24,425 nt of DNA from CAYRNC01 sp964425645 (GTDB lineage Bacteria > Bacillota > Clostridia > Peptostreptococcales > Anaerovoracaceae). The DNA lies in NCBI GenBank assembly GCA_964425645.1, contig CAYRNC010000017.1, positions 1-24,425 of the forward strand. The letters are read 5' to 3'. A model generated the notes under the pieces. It did not search any database and had not been told where the DNA came from. It saw only the letters and a program-made list of their open reading frames with translations. The translations under genes were made by a program, and so were the position numbers. Below are positions 1 through 9,061 of the stretch, piece by piece (position 1 is the stretch's first letter; every line of letters begins with the position of its first letter).

Positions 1-372
1 TCCATTTGACTTGAATTGTTCGACCCTTCCTGATTTATCAGTACTATGATCTCTGCTGACTTCTCACAGTTCGTTGTTACTACAGATTATTCTGCCTGTG
101 AGACCTCACGGGATAAGTCATCAATCTTTCCTCGTCTACCTGCCTAATCTACCTTGTATGGGTTACGATTGCCTTTTGGACTTCACCGCTTGTTGCCAGC
201 TTATCCGCCATACAAGCCTTAGTATTAGGTTTCTGTTCGTCAGGCTACGATTTCGCTATTGCTTCTTCTCTCCCACACCTCACGGTGTGAAACTTGCAAG
301 TCGCTTTTGGGTTCGTCGGCAACTACGCCCCTTGTGGACTTCCACCACAGATTGACGGCATGCCCGTCATAC
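1..372 (-). mobile_element. Group II intron, 5' ribozyme part (copy 1, cut by window edge)
   Basis: On the minus strand this reads as the RNA part of a bacterial group II intron upstream of its maturase gene. The apparent 5' end is GTATGACGGGCATG (GUGYG-like) at 372. Inside are domain I-type segments such as CTGTGGTGGAAGTCCAC and the conserved block GAGAAGTCAGCAGAGATCAT with AGTAC and GGAAGGGTCGAAC, which normally precedes the intron-encoded reverse transcriptase. A possible maturase ATG lies at positions 5-3, but the gene is outside the window. About 200 bases are closely similar to the second copy near 14.15-14.39 kb. The intron starts 8 bases behind the terminator stem of the ATPase operon, as expected for class IIC. 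Plus-strand open frames here are spurious. The element type is firm; the exact 5' base is uncertain by 1-2. Confidence 0.85.
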
Positions 373-405
373 AACAGAAGGGCGGACAGCCGAAACTGTC
401 CGCCC
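373..405 (-). terminator. Rho-independent terminator of the V-ATPase operon
   Basis: The minus strand carries GGGCGGACAG, a TTTCGG loop and CTGTCCGCCC: a perfect 10-bp GC-rich stem at 380-405, followed by TTCTGTT. It lies about 80 bases after the subunit D stop codon. The T tract is short and is cut off by the start of the group II intron. The intron may have replaced the rest of the tail. Confidence 0.8.
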
Positions 406-482
406 CGTCAAGGGATTTATACCCGGTTCACTTTTTGTCCCTATGACACCCCGCCTAAAACACTGCCTTTTTTTAGTTTCTT

Positions 483-1136
483 TTAATTCTCATATCCGTG
501 GGCTTCTGCAAGCATCATATCCTTGACCTTCATCAGCCTTGTCTGATTGCCCCGCTCATTTTCATCCAGCTTCATCTTAATATATTTGATAGTCTCCATA
601 AGCTTCGGTATCATAATATATTCCAACGCATTTACCCGCCGCCTCGTTTTTTCTATTTCTATGGCCAGCAGGCCCGCTTCCTTTTCCATGGCGGCCAAGG
701 CCAACATGGAGGGAAACACCGAGGCAAGCCGGCCTATAGCTTTATCAAGTTCACCGGATGTCGTTGCAAACCCGTAAGGGTAGATATCCGAATCATCGTC
801 CGTCGCCGTAACAAAATCAAACACGGGAACATCCACGCTCATGACGTTCTTGTTGCCGACTTTTATTGAAACCCCCTGTTTGGGAAACATCAGAGCCTCC
901 TCCATCATCTGAGGAGACATGACTGCATTTGCGATGGCAAAATTCTGGTAAACCTCTGCAAGCTGTTTCTCCACTTCCTCCCTCAATGTCTTATTGTGGC
1001 GGGCAAGATCAAGAAACTGCTTCATCAGCTCGTCCCGCTTATCCTTCATAAGCTTATGCCCCCGGGTGGCAACAGTCAATTTCTTTTTAAGCGAAGTGAG
1101 AACCATCCTCGTCGGATTGACGTTCATTCTCGCCAT
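483..1136 (-). CDS. ntpD: V/A-type ATPase subunit D (central stalk)
   Basis: The 217-residue product starts with MARMNVNPTRMVL and continues into long amphipathic helices rich in Lys, Arg, Glu and Leu. This matches the usual size and N terminus of subunit D. Subunit D forms the antiparallel coiled-coil rotor shaft inside the A3B3 hexamer and couples ATP turnover to rotation of the membrane ring. The start is supported by AGGGGGTGA seven bases or so upstream of the ATG. The gene follows subunit B after 14 bases and is the last gene of the operon, with a terminator hairpin about 80 bases beyond its stop. No defects are visible. Confidence 0.95.
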   Translation of the reverse strand: MARMNVNPTRMVLTSLKKKLTVATRGHKLMKDKRDELMKQFLDLARHNKTLREEVEKQLAEVYQNFAIANAVMSPQMMEEALMFPKQGVSIKVGNKNVMSVDVPVFDFVTATDDDSDIYPYGFATTSGELDKAIGRLASVFPSMLALAAMEKEAGLLAIEIEKTRRRVNALEYIMIPKLMETIKYIKMKLDENERGNQTRLMKVKDMMLAEAHGYEN

Positions 1137-1150
1137 GCCGTCACCCCCTT

Positions 1151-2536
1151 TTAGTCCTCTTCAACCTTCTTATCAAAGTATTTATCCAAAAATGCATCTC
1201 TTATGCGCTTGAGTTCGCTTCTCGGCATAAGAGTAAGCAGCCTCCAACCGAGATCCAATGTCTCTTCTATGCTTCGATCCGTTTCGTAGCCCTGCGAAAC
1301 ATATTCATTTTCAAATACATCGGCAAATTTAGCATACAATATATCCGTATCGCTCAGTGCGGCTTCGCCCAGTATCGCCATCAGTTCTTTTGCTTGCTTT
1401 CCCCTGGAATAGACGGCGAAAAGCTGGTTCATGGTGTCCGCATGATCCTCCCTCGTCTTACCGCTTCCGATTCCCTTATCCTTCAATCTTGATAACGAAG
1501 GAAGTACATCTACAGGCGGCGTTATACCCTTTCTGTAAAGATCTCTAGAAAGGATGATCTGTCCCTCAGTAATATAGCCTGTCAGATCCGGAATCGGATG
1601 GGTTTTATCATCCTCGGGCATTGTGAGTATAGGAATTAGCGTAATGGATCCTTCATATCCCTTTTTCCTTCCCGCCCTTTCATATAAAGTGGCAAGGTCG
1701 GTATAAAGATAGCCCGGGTAGCCCCGCCTTCCAGGAACCTCTTTTCTTGCCGCTGATACCTCTCTCAACGCCTCCGCATAGTTTGTTATATCGGTCATGA
1801 TGACCAAAACGTGCATACCCTTATCGAATGCCAGATACTCGGCGGCGGTAAGGGCTATCCTCGGAGTGGATATCCTTTCTACAGCAGGATCGTTTGCCAA
1901 ATTTGTGAACAGCACCGTTCTTTCAATCGCCCCTGTCCTTTTAAAGTCCGATATAAAGAAATCCGCCTCTTCGTACGTTATTCCGATAGCCGCAAATACG
2001 ACGGCGAAATTGCTTTCCGTACCCAGTACTTTAGCCTGTCTTGCAATCTGTGCAGCCAGGTTTGCGTGGGGCAGCCCCGAACCTGAAAATATGGGCAGTT
2101 TCTGGCCCCGTACCAGGGTATTCAATCCGTCGATGGCGGATACGCCTGTTTCTATAAATTCTGCGGGATAGTCTCTGGCCGCAGGGTTCATCGGAAGCCC
2201 GTTTACATCCATATGCTTTTCCGCTATGACGTCTGCACCGCCGTCTTTTGGCCGGCCCAGACCGTCAAAAACTCTGCCCAGCATATCCATAGACACTGCC
2301 AGCTCTATGCCTCTTCCAAGAAAACGAACCTTGCTCCTCTCCAGGTTTATGCCCGCCGCCCCTTCAAACAGCTGAACAAGGGCATTGCTGCCGTTTATCT
2401 CCAGCACTTTGCACTGCCTTATTTCGCCGTTTTGCAGTTCGATTTCACCCAGTTCATCATAGGTTACGTTTTCCACGTCTTTAACCAACATCAACGGACC
2501 TGCTACTTCGGAGATTGTTCTGTATTCTTTAATCAT
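1151..2536 (-). CDS. ntpB: V/A-type ATPase subunit B (non-catalytic nucleotide-binding)
   Basis: The product (461 residues from the chosen start) is subunit B of the cytoplasmic head, which alternates with A in the A3B3 hexamer. The N terminus MIKEYRTISEVAGPLM is typical of the family. The region GSGLPHANLAAQIARQ stands where catalytic subunits have a P-loop and lacks the GxxxxGKT pattern, as expected for the non-catalytic chain. An in-frame upstream ATG at 2554 exists. I prefer the ATG at 2536 because GAGGAGTG lies about six bases before it and because family members begin there. It overlaps the end of ntpA by 8 bases, which suggests translational coupling. Confidence 0.95.
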   Translation of the reverse strand: MIKEYRTISEVAGPLMLVKDVENVTYDELGEIELQNGEIRQCKVLEINGSNALVQLFEGAAGINLERSKVRFLGRGIELAVSMDMLGRVFDGLGRPKDGGADVIAEKHMDVNGLPMNPAARDYPAEFIETGVSAIDGLNTLVRGQKLPIFSGSGLPHANLAAQIARQAKVLGTESNFAVVFAAIGITYEEADFFISDFKRTGAIERTVLFTNLANDPAVERISTPRIALTAAEYLAFDKGMHVLVIMTDITNYAEALREVSAARKEVPGRRGYPGYLYTDLATLYERAGRKKGYEGSITLIPILTMPEDDKTHPIPDLTGYITEGQIILSRDLYRKGITPPVDVLPSLSRLKDKGIGSGKTREDHADTMNQLFAVYSRGKQAKELMAILGEAALSDTDILYAKFADVFENEYVSQGYETDRSIEETLDLGWRLLTLMPRSELKRIRDAFLDKYFDKKVEED

Positions 2537-4319
2537 TTTGCTCACTCCTCTCATTTATCAGATCCCTGATGCAGTCTGTGAGCTCTGCCAGTATCTTTTC
2601 GTATTCTGCATCAACTTCCTGCTCCTCGATGTATTTAAACCGGCCTATCGTTTCTCTTAACGGAAGCTTTACGAGAGTGTTAAAGTTTACATCTTTATCT
2701 ATGGCTTCGCTTCCCAATTCATAAAACTCCAGGATCAGTTTCAGAAGTTTATACTGCTTATTCATGGAAGCATAGGTATCCACATCATGAAAAGCATTCT
2801 GGTGAAGGTAGTCTTCCCTTATGGATTTACAGGCCTCAAGCTTAAATTGATCCTGGAAAGACAACGCATCCTGACCGACCAGCTGAACGATTTCCTGCAG
2901 TTCCGCCTCCTCTTGTAAAAGTTTCATCGTGGCCTCTCTCAACCCCGGAAACTCCTTATGTACGTTATCGGCAAACCATTTGGCCAAACGATCAATATAA
3001 AGCGAATAGCTGGACAGCCAATTTATAGCGGGAAAGTGTCTGGCGTATGCCAAAGCAGCGTCAAGGCTCCAGAAGACCTTAACTATTCTGAGCGTCGCTT
3101 GGGAAACAGGCTCCGATATATCTCCCCCCGGAGGCGATACCGCTCCTATGGCTGAAAGAGCGCCCTCCCGCCCGTCTTTACCGAGAGCGATTATTCTGCC
3201 GGCTCTTTCATAAAACTGTGCCAGCCTCGATGCCAGATAAGCAGGATACCCTTCTTCTCCAGGCATTTCTTCTAATCGGCCTGACATTTCTCTGAGAGCC
3301 TCGGCCCAACGGGATGTAGAATCCGCCATCAGGGCCACAGAATATCCCATATCCCTGTAAAACTCCGCAATGGTGATGCCGGTATAAATAGATGCTTCCC
3401 TTGCCGCCACAGGCATATCGGAGGTATTTGCGATGAGAACAGTTCTTTTCATAAGGGGTTCCCCCGATTTCGGGTCCTTCAGCTCCGGGAACTCCATCAA
3501 AACGTCCGTCATCTCATTGCCCCGCTCACCGCAGCCAATATAGACGACGACGTCAGCTTCCGCCCATTTTGCAAGCTGATGCTGCACAACGGTTTTCCCG
3601 CTCCCGAATGGCCCGGGAACTGCCGCTACTCCCCCCTTTGCTATTGGGAAAAGGGTATCGATAACCCTTTGCCCTGTTAAAAGGGGCATTTCGGGCACAA
3701 GCTTCTCCCTAAAGGGCCTGCCTCTTCTGACGGGCCACTTTTGCATCATCGTTATATTTTCCTTGGTCCCAAGGGGCGTTTCAACTACACAAATTGTATC
3801 CTCGACGGTAAAATCACCGCTTTTAATCTCCCGCACAACTCCTTTGATTCCGGGAGGAACCATAATCTTCAACGTAACGATTATGGTCTCAGGTACGGTT
3901 CCTAGTATATCGCCTTCCTCCACTTCATCGCCAACCTTAACCGTTCCGGTAAAGCTCCATTTTTTGTCGCGATTCAGCGGCTTGGCGTCTATTCCGCGGG
4001 TAATATTGGATCCTGAAATCTTAAGCAGCTCCGTAAGGGGCCGCTGTATGCCGTCATAGATACTTTCGATCATACCGGGGCCTAATTCTACCGACAGCGG
4101 CGCTCCGGTGGTTACAACCTTCGTCCCGGGGCCCAGCCCTGCGGTCTCTTCGTATACCTGTATTGATGCAAGACCCTCTCTCATTTCGATGATTTCACCG
4201 ATGAGCCCTTGGTCGCCTACGCGAACCACATCAAACATATCCGCATCCTGCATGCCTTCCGCCACCACCAGGGGCCCGGAGACCTTTACTATCTTACCTT
4301 GATTCACTTTTTGAGTCAC
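2529..4319 (-). CDS. ntpA: V/A-type ATPase subunit A (catalytic)
   Basis: This is the catalytic subunit of the V/A-type ATPase, 596 residues, the normal length. The Walker A motif GPFGSGKT is at residues 236-243 and the GERGNE motif follows near residue 266. An inserted 'non-homologous' region (about residues 115-190) typical of V/A-type A subunits precedes the P-loop, which distinguishes it from F-type beta subunits. Translation starts at a GTG codon, with AGGAAAAGG about seven bases upstream; a later in-frame GTG has no such site. The start lies 14 bases after subunit F and the stop overlaps subunit B. The subunit hydrolyses ATP on the cytoplasmic side to drive ion export, or makes ATP in reverse. 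Confidence 0.97.
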   Translation of the reverse strand: MTQKVNQGKIVKVSGPLVVAEGMQDADMFDVVRVGDQGLIGEIIEMREGLASIQVYEETAGLGPGTKVVTTGAPLSVELGPGMIESIYDGIQRPLTELLKISGSNITRGIDAKPLNRDKKWSFTGTVKVGDEVEEGDILGTVPETIIVTLKIMVPPGIKGVVREIKSGDFTVEDTICVVETPLGTKENITMMQKWPVRRGRPFREKLVPEMPLLTGQRVIDTLFPIAKGGVAAVPGPFGSGKTVVQHQLAKWAEADVVVYIGCGERGNEMTDVLMEFPELKDPKSGEPLMKRTVLIANTSDMPVAAREASIYTGITIAEFYRDMGYSVALMADSTSRWAEALREMSGRLEEMPGEEGYPAYLASRLAQFYERAGRIIALGKDGREGALSAIGAVSPPGGDISEPVSQATLRIVKVFWSLDAALAYARHFPAINWLSSYSLYIDRLAKWFADNVHKEFPGLREATMKLLQEEAELQEIVQLVGQDALSFQDQFKLEACKSIREDYLHQNAFHDVDTYASMNKQYKLLKLILEFYELGSEAIDKDVNFNTLVKLPLRETIGRFKYIEEQEVDAEYEKILAELTDCIRDLINERSEQND

Positions 4320-4333
4320 CTGCCTTTTCCTGT

Positions 4334-4654
4334 TTAATCATTGCCAAATAGAATGTCGGCGCCAACGGCACGCTCCACGGCCTTCTTAAGATTGGCAATC
4401 CCTATTCCGAAGGTTCCGTCTATGCCCGGGATGGGAATGATCGCCGGCATGCGCACATCCTTATACTTTTCAATATCCTGTTTTATATCTTTACACAGTT
4501 TTTCTGTGATATATATGATTGCATAAGAATCCCCCGCTATTCGGTTCAGGGTGTCCCTTGCATCATCTTTATCCTGACAGGGAAAAACGTCAAGTCCGAC
4601 GGCTTTGAAGCCGAGGACGCTTTCCCTTTCGCCAATTACACCGATCTTATACAT
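4334..4654 (-). CDS. ntpF: V/A-type ATPase subunit F (central stalk)
   Basis: The small protein of 106 residues begins MYKIGVIGERESVLGFKAVG, the hallmark start of archaeal and bacterial V/A-type subunit F. The fold is a small alternating alpha/beta domain with a C-terminal helix. Subunit F binds subunit D in the rotor and modulates ATPase activity. Its ATG overlaps the last 8 bases of subunit C, and the gene ends 14 bases before subunit A, so it is translated as part of the same message. Length and motif agree well with the family. Confidence 0.93.
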   Translation of the reverse strand: MYKIGVIGERESVLGFKAVGLDVFPCQDKDDARDTLNRIAGDSYAIIYITEKLCKDIKQDIEKYKDVRMPAIIPIPGIDGTFGIGIANLKKAVERAVGADILFGND

Positions 4655-5657
4655 AAGTTTCCCTAAGCCTTTCCGCCATCATCTCTCTTGATAATCCCTG
4701 CTTTAATCCCGTCATGGCAATGCGGACCGTTTTGATTTCGGCTTCCTTTGCGATCAGATAAGCTGCCAGGGGCTCTATACCGAAGAAGGTGTATTTTGCT
4801 TCTTTTGCATATTGCATCAGGCTGTTATCGCACAATCTTTCAAGATCGGTAAAACTTCCATTCTCCCTGATGGCTATTGCCCCTGTTCCCATAGGGGTAT
4901 CCAGACCGTAGGGAATCAGGCGATCTGCAAATTGCTCAAAGGGTTCGTCGTAATTTGCTGTAAACAATTTGTCCTGAATGCGCCCCCCGGGAATAAAGAC
5001 CTGAGAAAAAACATCCCAGGATTTTTTCATCTGGCGAAGGCGCACAAATGTTTTAAGATTAATTGTATCGATCAGCAGCTTAACATAACCTATAATATAA
5101 TCGTTTCCTGTGTGGAGGGCGGCCCCGTACATTTCAGTATAGCAATACTTATCCAAAATGAAGTCAATTTGCTGAGGATTGTTCGTTCGTGCATATACAT
5201 CCAGTACCTCCAGCACCCCCTCGCGCATCCCGCTCGTCATCTCAACAAAATCCCGATCCCTGTAAGCATCTGTCAACTTTGCCGCACCGATAGTGCCCAC
5301 ATCCATAAGGAAGGGTGAAGCATCGGTCTTTGTCAATTCCGCTTTCACCAGAACCTTCAGATTATGATAGTCATAAGGGAACAGGAAAACGTGAAGCTCC
5401 CCCTCATCGGGCGCAATGCTGCGAATAAAGGAATATGTTTTTTTTATCTCCTCGGAAAGAAGCACTTCCACATCCAAAGCCTCTGCCGCATCGACATTTT
5501 CGCCGTAGTTATGGTCGTAAAGAATTTTCAGAGCATCCTCCATGGACCGGCTGTCTGCTATAGCTTCAGTATTTTCCCGGGAAAGTAAATTCTTTTCTAC
5601 GCTTCTTACCACAGAGGAGGCAAACACGTAGTCTTTGGTTTTGCCTGCGTTTTCCAT
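4647..5657 (-). CDS. ntpC: V/A-type ATPase subunit C (rotor funnel, d-type)
   Basis: This is a 336-residue helical protein with no membrane segments. Its features (DYVFASSVVRSVEKNLLS at the N terminus, FLFPYDYHNLKVLVKAE, IGYVKLLIDTINLKTFVRLR) are characteristic of the V/A-ATPase C (d) subunit, which sits like a funnel on the membrane rotor ring and connects it to the D/F shaft. The longest frame begins 12 codons earlier, inside subunit E. I choose the ATG at 5657 because GGAGGAGAGG directly precedes it and the resulting N terminus matches the family. The gap to subunit E is 13 bases, and the 3' end overlaps subunit F. Confidence 0.93.
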   Translation of the reverse strand: MENAGKTKDYVFASSVVRSVEKNLLSRENTEAIADSRSMEDALKILYDHNYGENVDAAEALDVEVLLSEEIKKTYSFIRSIAPDEGELHVFLFPYDYHNLKVLVKAELTKTDASPFLMDVGTIGAAKLTDAYRDRDFVEMTSGMREGVLEVLDVYARTNNPQQIDFILDKYCYTEMYGAALHTGNDYIIGYVKLLIDTINLKTFVRLRQMKKSWDVFSQVFIPGGRIQDKLFTANYDEPFEQFADRLIPYGLDTPMGTGAIAIRENGSFTDLERLCDNSLMQYAKEAKYTFFGIEPLAAYLIAKEAEIKTVRIAMTGLKQGLSREMMAERLRETYV

Positions 5658-5670
5658 CCTCTCCTCCTGT

Positions 5671-6246
5671 TTATTTAAACAATATAGCTGCAACTTCAGG
5701 TGTAACTGTCTCTTTAATAGAATTTAGAATTGTCTCAAGTGTAGCATCGATGATTACATGACCTTTACGAAGAATAAATCCCCCTTTATTCTCGATGGTT
5801 TCTACTGACAGCACCATATTTTTTCCTTCGGCGTTGACAGCCTTTACCACTCTTTGTCCAACCGTCTTTTTGTCTGCTTCATTAAAAAGCAGTTCTCCAT
5901 CGTTCATACCCGTAGCTTTCACCGCGTCCTTAAGATACTTTTCATATCTGTCCGCATCCATGCGGGATAATTCCGACAAGGCTTTATTGAAGCTTTTGGC
6001 GATTGCATCCTGCTTCGCCGCCAAAGTAAGCTTTCTGGCCTCAAGATCAGCTACGGAAATCCTTCTTTCTTTATGAATCTCCGAATCCTTTAAGGACTTT
6101 ATTTTCACTTCTTTTTCTATATTTTCTGCTTCGTGCCCGGCCTTCGCAAGCACAGCTTCCTTTTCCTTTACCGCCTTGGCAAGCAGTTCCTCCGCATCCT
6201 TTTGTGCGTCGGAAAGGATACGTTCAATAATATTTTCAATGCTCAT
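5671..6246 (-). CDS. ntpE: V/A-type ATPase subunit E (peripheral stalk)
   Basis: The 191-residue product has a long N-terminal charged coiled coil (about residues 1-95, rich in Ala, Glu, Lys) and a compact C-terminal domain ending VIIDATLETILNSIKE, which is the conserved end of subunit E. It pairs with the small H/G-like subunit as the peripheral stalk that stops the A3B3 head from turning with the rotor. AAGGGTGGGACAAT precedes the ATG. It follows subunit K by 30 bases, the largest gap within the operon. Confidence 0.93.
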   Translation of the reverse strand: MSIENIIERILSDAQKDAEELLAKAVKEKEAVLAKAGHEAENIEKEVKIKSLKDSEIHKERRISVADLEARKLTLAAKQDAIAKSFNKALSELSRMDADRYEKYLKDAVKATGMNDGELLFNEADKKTVGQRVVKAVNAEGKNMVLSVETIENKGGFILRKGHVIIDATLETILNSIKETVTPEVAAILFK

Positions 6247-6276
6247 ATTGTCCCACCCTTATCACCGATTCCACGG

Positions 6277-6783
6277 CTATACCTGTACACCATTTAACAT
6301 AAGAAATGAGATCAAAAGCGCCAGCACTGCATAAGTTTCTACCATAGCCGGATAAACCATGCCCTTAGCCAATTCCTCCGGTCTTTTGGATATCAGCATA
6401 ATACTGGCTGCGGAAGATTTCCCCTGGGCGATACCTGAAAATATTCCTACCAAACCTACGGGTATTGCAGATGCAAAAATATATGCCCCTTGCGCCATGG
6501 TGATATCCAACGGTCCGCCGCCGCCTAAAAGGGAGATCTTCGTCATTATCAGAAATGCAACCAGAAGTCCGTAAATGCCCTGGGTACCGGGGAGAGCCTG
6601 TAATATTAAAGTCTGACCGAATTTCTTAGGATCTTCCGATATAACACCTGCAGCAGCCTGTCCGGCAATACCCATACCTATAGCGCTCCCTATGCCTGCG
6701 ACGGCTGCCATGGCAGCTCCCATCATTGCCAGAAAAACGCCGTTAAACAGCAGATTTTCAAAGATAACGTTCATAAAGTTCAT
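6277..6783 (-). CDS. ntpK: V-type ATPase subunit K (rotor ring proteolipid, Na+-type)
   Basis: A very hydrophobic 168-residue protein with four membrane helices in two tandem hairpins, the duplicated form of the rotor c-subunit. It contains LPGTQGIYG, SGIAQGK and MVETYAVL. Aligned by eye with the Enterococcus hirae NtpK sequence, Leu64, Thr67, Gln68, Gln120 and Glu149 match its Na+ ligands (L61, T64, Q65, Q110, E139). I therefore predict a sodium-binding ring. The N-terminal hairpin lacks the ion-carrying carboxylate, so there should be one ion site per hairpin pair. The ATG follows the subunit I stop codon with no gap; its ribosome site GGGAGGAAAAC lies inside the end of subunit I. Confidence 0.95.
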   Translation of the reverse strand: MNFMNVIFENLLFNGVFLAMMGAAMAAVAGIGSAIGMGIAGQAAAGVISEDPKKFGQTLILQALPGTQGIYGLLVAFLIMTKISLLGGGGPLDITMAQGAYIFASAIPVGLVGIFSGIAQGKSSAASIMLISKRPEELAKGMVYPAMVETYAVLALLISFLMLNGVQV

Positions 6784-8748
6784 TTAGTTTTCCTCCCTTT
6801 GTATATGTATATATTTTGTATTTTCACCGAATGGCTGAAACGCCTCACCACCGCTGCTATAGAATTTTCCGAAAAACTCCACATACTGAAGCCTGCAGGA
6901 ATGGACGAAAGATCCTAAACTGTTAATAGCCATATTGTAGATATGTCCTACTGTAAAGGCGAAAGTCATCAGGATCAGGCCTTTGAATCCGCCCCCGCCG
7001 AGAGATCCCATAGTGTTGACGACACATGCAATAACACTTGAAGCCAAACCTAAGGCCAACAGTCTGGAATAAGACAGTACATCGGACAGATACCCGGTTA
7101 TACCGTACAAACTGCTGAAACCCCCGATGATCTTTCCTATTCCTTTTCTGTCCCTACCTCCCGTCAGCAATATGCCGACAGCACCGATAATCGCCATCCA
7201 TTTTGCCAATGCAGGAACTACACCGATAAGCAGCATCGTTGCACCGATTAGCAGCAGATACCAAAGTCCCACATCGAATACGGCATCTAAAGGCCTCCCG
7301 TCCTTAATAGATAAGTAGGCATCAAGCCCCATCCCGACGAACAGGTGAATCCCTCCGAGAATGAAGCAGAATATAAGCAGCTTCATCGGATCATTTAAAG
7401 GATCAAACCATATAGGCGGTATTGAGACATCCATGCCAAAGAAGGTCTCACCGATGACCGAAACAAAATTGCCAAACCAGCCGCCGAACATCGCGCCCCA
7501 AAAGGCTGTCGATATGCCGCAGTAGAAGAACAGCTTTATCATTTGACGCTTCATACCTTCAAGTCTGTATTTTTTCAATATGATTCCGGTTATGGTTGCC
7601 ATTATAATACCGTAACATCCATCCCCCAGCATCATCCCAAAGAATATGGCAAAGGATAATGAAAAGAATGACGTGGCGTCAATGGATCTGGAATCAGGCA
7701 GTGCATATAATTTCGTAATAGCTTCAAAAGGCTCAGAAAACCTTCCGTTAAGCAAGAGCACCGGAGTTTTTTCACCGGGCTTCGGATCGGTTATTTCATA
7801 GTGGCATTCCCTTTTAAGCAGCAGTTCCTTAACCTTTTCTTCCGCTTTTTGCGGAATCCAGCCATCAAAATAAAAGGCCTGATCGGTAACAAGCAAACGG
7901 CTTCTTATCATGGCCTTATCCCGCTTTATAATCAGATGATCATGCAGGTATTCCAGATCCTTTTTTTCGTTTTCTCTGCTGCAGACAGATACAATAACAT
8001 CTTCTTTTTCTTTATTCAGCTCTTCCAGCTTTGCATCTATTTCAGCAATATTCTCATGGGCTGTACCCTCGTATTCAGTGAAGCGAACCCGCGTAAACCC
8101 AAAAGACTTTAAATGTTCATCAATTTTATCTCTTTCCGCTTTAAGAATAAAGATGGAGATATAAAATTGCTCCGAATCTCCGTTAACCACATCTGCAATG
8201 CAATAATCTGTAGCTGAAATCAGCTGCTGCTTTAACAAATCGGGATTTGCATCCTTTGGAATGGTACCGAGTACAATATCCACCTCTTTGGTTTCATGCA
8301 TATGTAAAGGCAAATCGTAATCCTTCCACGGCGCCAAGGCCATCCGGTTTGTTTCCTGTTTGTTCTGTGCCGCCTGTATCATGGACAGCTTGCTGCACAG
8401 CGCACCGATCTCGCTTGCTGATTTCTCTATTCTGTTTTCTTCCGACAAACGTTCTTCAAACTCTGAAAGATGTATCGGCGCCCTTGTGCGAAAAAGGGAT
8501 TTTTTAACCGTCCCGTATCTCTCAAGCGCATCGATAGCCAAAACTATACGACTGATTCTTCTGTCGTATTTATCCACATCGCCTTGATTGCCGTCAGCAA
8601 AGAGCAGATCCTTCCATTCCTTGTCTGTTTCTTCATCATCCTGCAATGAAATTTCCACAATTCCAAGCGCCATAAGCTCACTCAGGAGCTCATTTTTCAC
8701 GGAAGCATGTCCAATTACGGAAAGTTTTTTCATTCTAGCGATAGACAT
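6784..8748 (-). CDS. ntpI: V/A-type ATPase subunit I (membrane stator, a-type)
   Basis: The 654-residue protein has a cytoplasmic N-terminal half with coiled-coil stretches (about residues 1-330) and a C-terminal membrane half of roughly seven to eight helices. It forms the static ion half-channels facing the K ring. The segment LSDVLSYSRLLALGLASSV contains the Arg expected at the ion-release site of a-subunits. FGMMLGDGCYG and GHIYNMAINSLGSFVHSCRLQYVEFFGKFY are further family hallmarks. The ATG lies one base after the stop of the upstream small stalk subunit, and the stop is directly followed by subunit K. Confidence 0.95.
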   Translation of the reverse strand: MSIARMKKLSVIGHASVKNELLSELMALGIVEISLQDDEETDKEWKDLLFADGNQGDVDKYDRRISRIVLAIDALERYGTVKKSLFRTRAPIHLSEFEERLSEENRIEKSASEIGALCSKLSMIQAAQNKQETNRMALAPWKDYDLPLHMHETKEVDIVLGTIPKDANPDLLKQQLISATDYCIADVVNGDSEQFYISIFILKAERDKIDEHLKSFGFTRVRFTEYEGTAHENIAEIDAKLEELNKEKEDVIVSVCSRENEKKDLEYLHDHLIIKRDKAMIRSRLLVTDQAFYFDGWIPQKAEEKVKELLLKRECHYEITDPKPGEKTPVLLLNGRFSEPFEAITKLYALPDSRSIDATSFFSLSFAIFFGMMLGDGCYGIIMATITGIILKKYRLEGMKRQMIKLFFYCGISTAFWGAMFGGWFGNFVSVIGETFFGMDVSIPPIWFDPLNDPMKLLIFCFILGGIHLFVGMGLDAYLSIKDGRPLDAVFDVGLWYLLLIGATMLLIGVVPALAKWMAIIGAVGILLTGGRDRKGIGKIIGGFSSLYGITGYLSDVLSYSRLLALGLASSVIACVVNTMGSLGGGGFKGLILMTFAFTVGHIYNMAINSLGSFVHSCRLQYVEFFGKFYSSGGEAFQPFGENTKYIHIQREEN

Positions 8749-8749
8749 A

Positions 8750-9061
8750 CTATTTCACTATCCTTTCCATGATAATCGAAACTGCACGATCCATGTTGCT
8801 GTTCGCATTGTCCAAAATGACCTTGCAACTTTTATCGGCCGTCTCCAATATTTCACTTCTGGCCTTTTCCGCTTCGATTTCCGCCTTATCGAGGGCCGCC
8901 CGGTAGAATTTATCTGCCTTGCTGCGAGCCTCTTCCAAAAGTTTTGCTGCCTGCTGCTCCCCCTCCAGCTCAATCTGCTTTATATCTGCGGAAGCCTTGC
9001 GTCGAATCTGTTCTGCCTTATCCTCGGCTTCTTTGATTCTTTTAATTTGCTCAAGCGCCAT
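8750..9061 (-). CDS. V/A-type ATPase small peripheral stalk subunit (H/G-like)
   Basis: A 103-residue, almost entirely helical and strongly charged protein (Ala, Glu, Lys, Arg-rich) without hydrophobic segments, consistent with a single coiled coil. As first gene of a V/A-ATPase operon just upstream of subunit I, it fits the subunit usually called H in archaea (G or F-like in bacteria), partner of subunit E in the peripheral stalk. A G-rich ribosome site (GGGGGGCGAT) lies about eight bases before the ATG. The assignment rests on position, size and composition rather than on catalytic motifs. Confidence 0.85.
   Translation of the reverse strand: MALEQIKRIKEAEDKAEQIRRKASADIKQIELEGEQQAAKLLEEARSKADKFYRAALDKAEIEAEKARSEILETADKSCKVILDNANSNMDRAVSIIMERIVK

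Noticed and set aside
74..486. Two plus-strand open frames of 93 and 75 codons at the left edge
   Set aside because: They lie antisense to the group II intron RNA and its terminator, have no ribosome site and show a low-complexity, Leu/Pro/Cys-rich composition.
4812..5318. 168-codon plus-strand open frame
   Set aside because: It is fully antisense to the well-supported V-ATPase subunit C gene and resembles no family I know. The same holds for the other plus-strand frames opposite coding genes.
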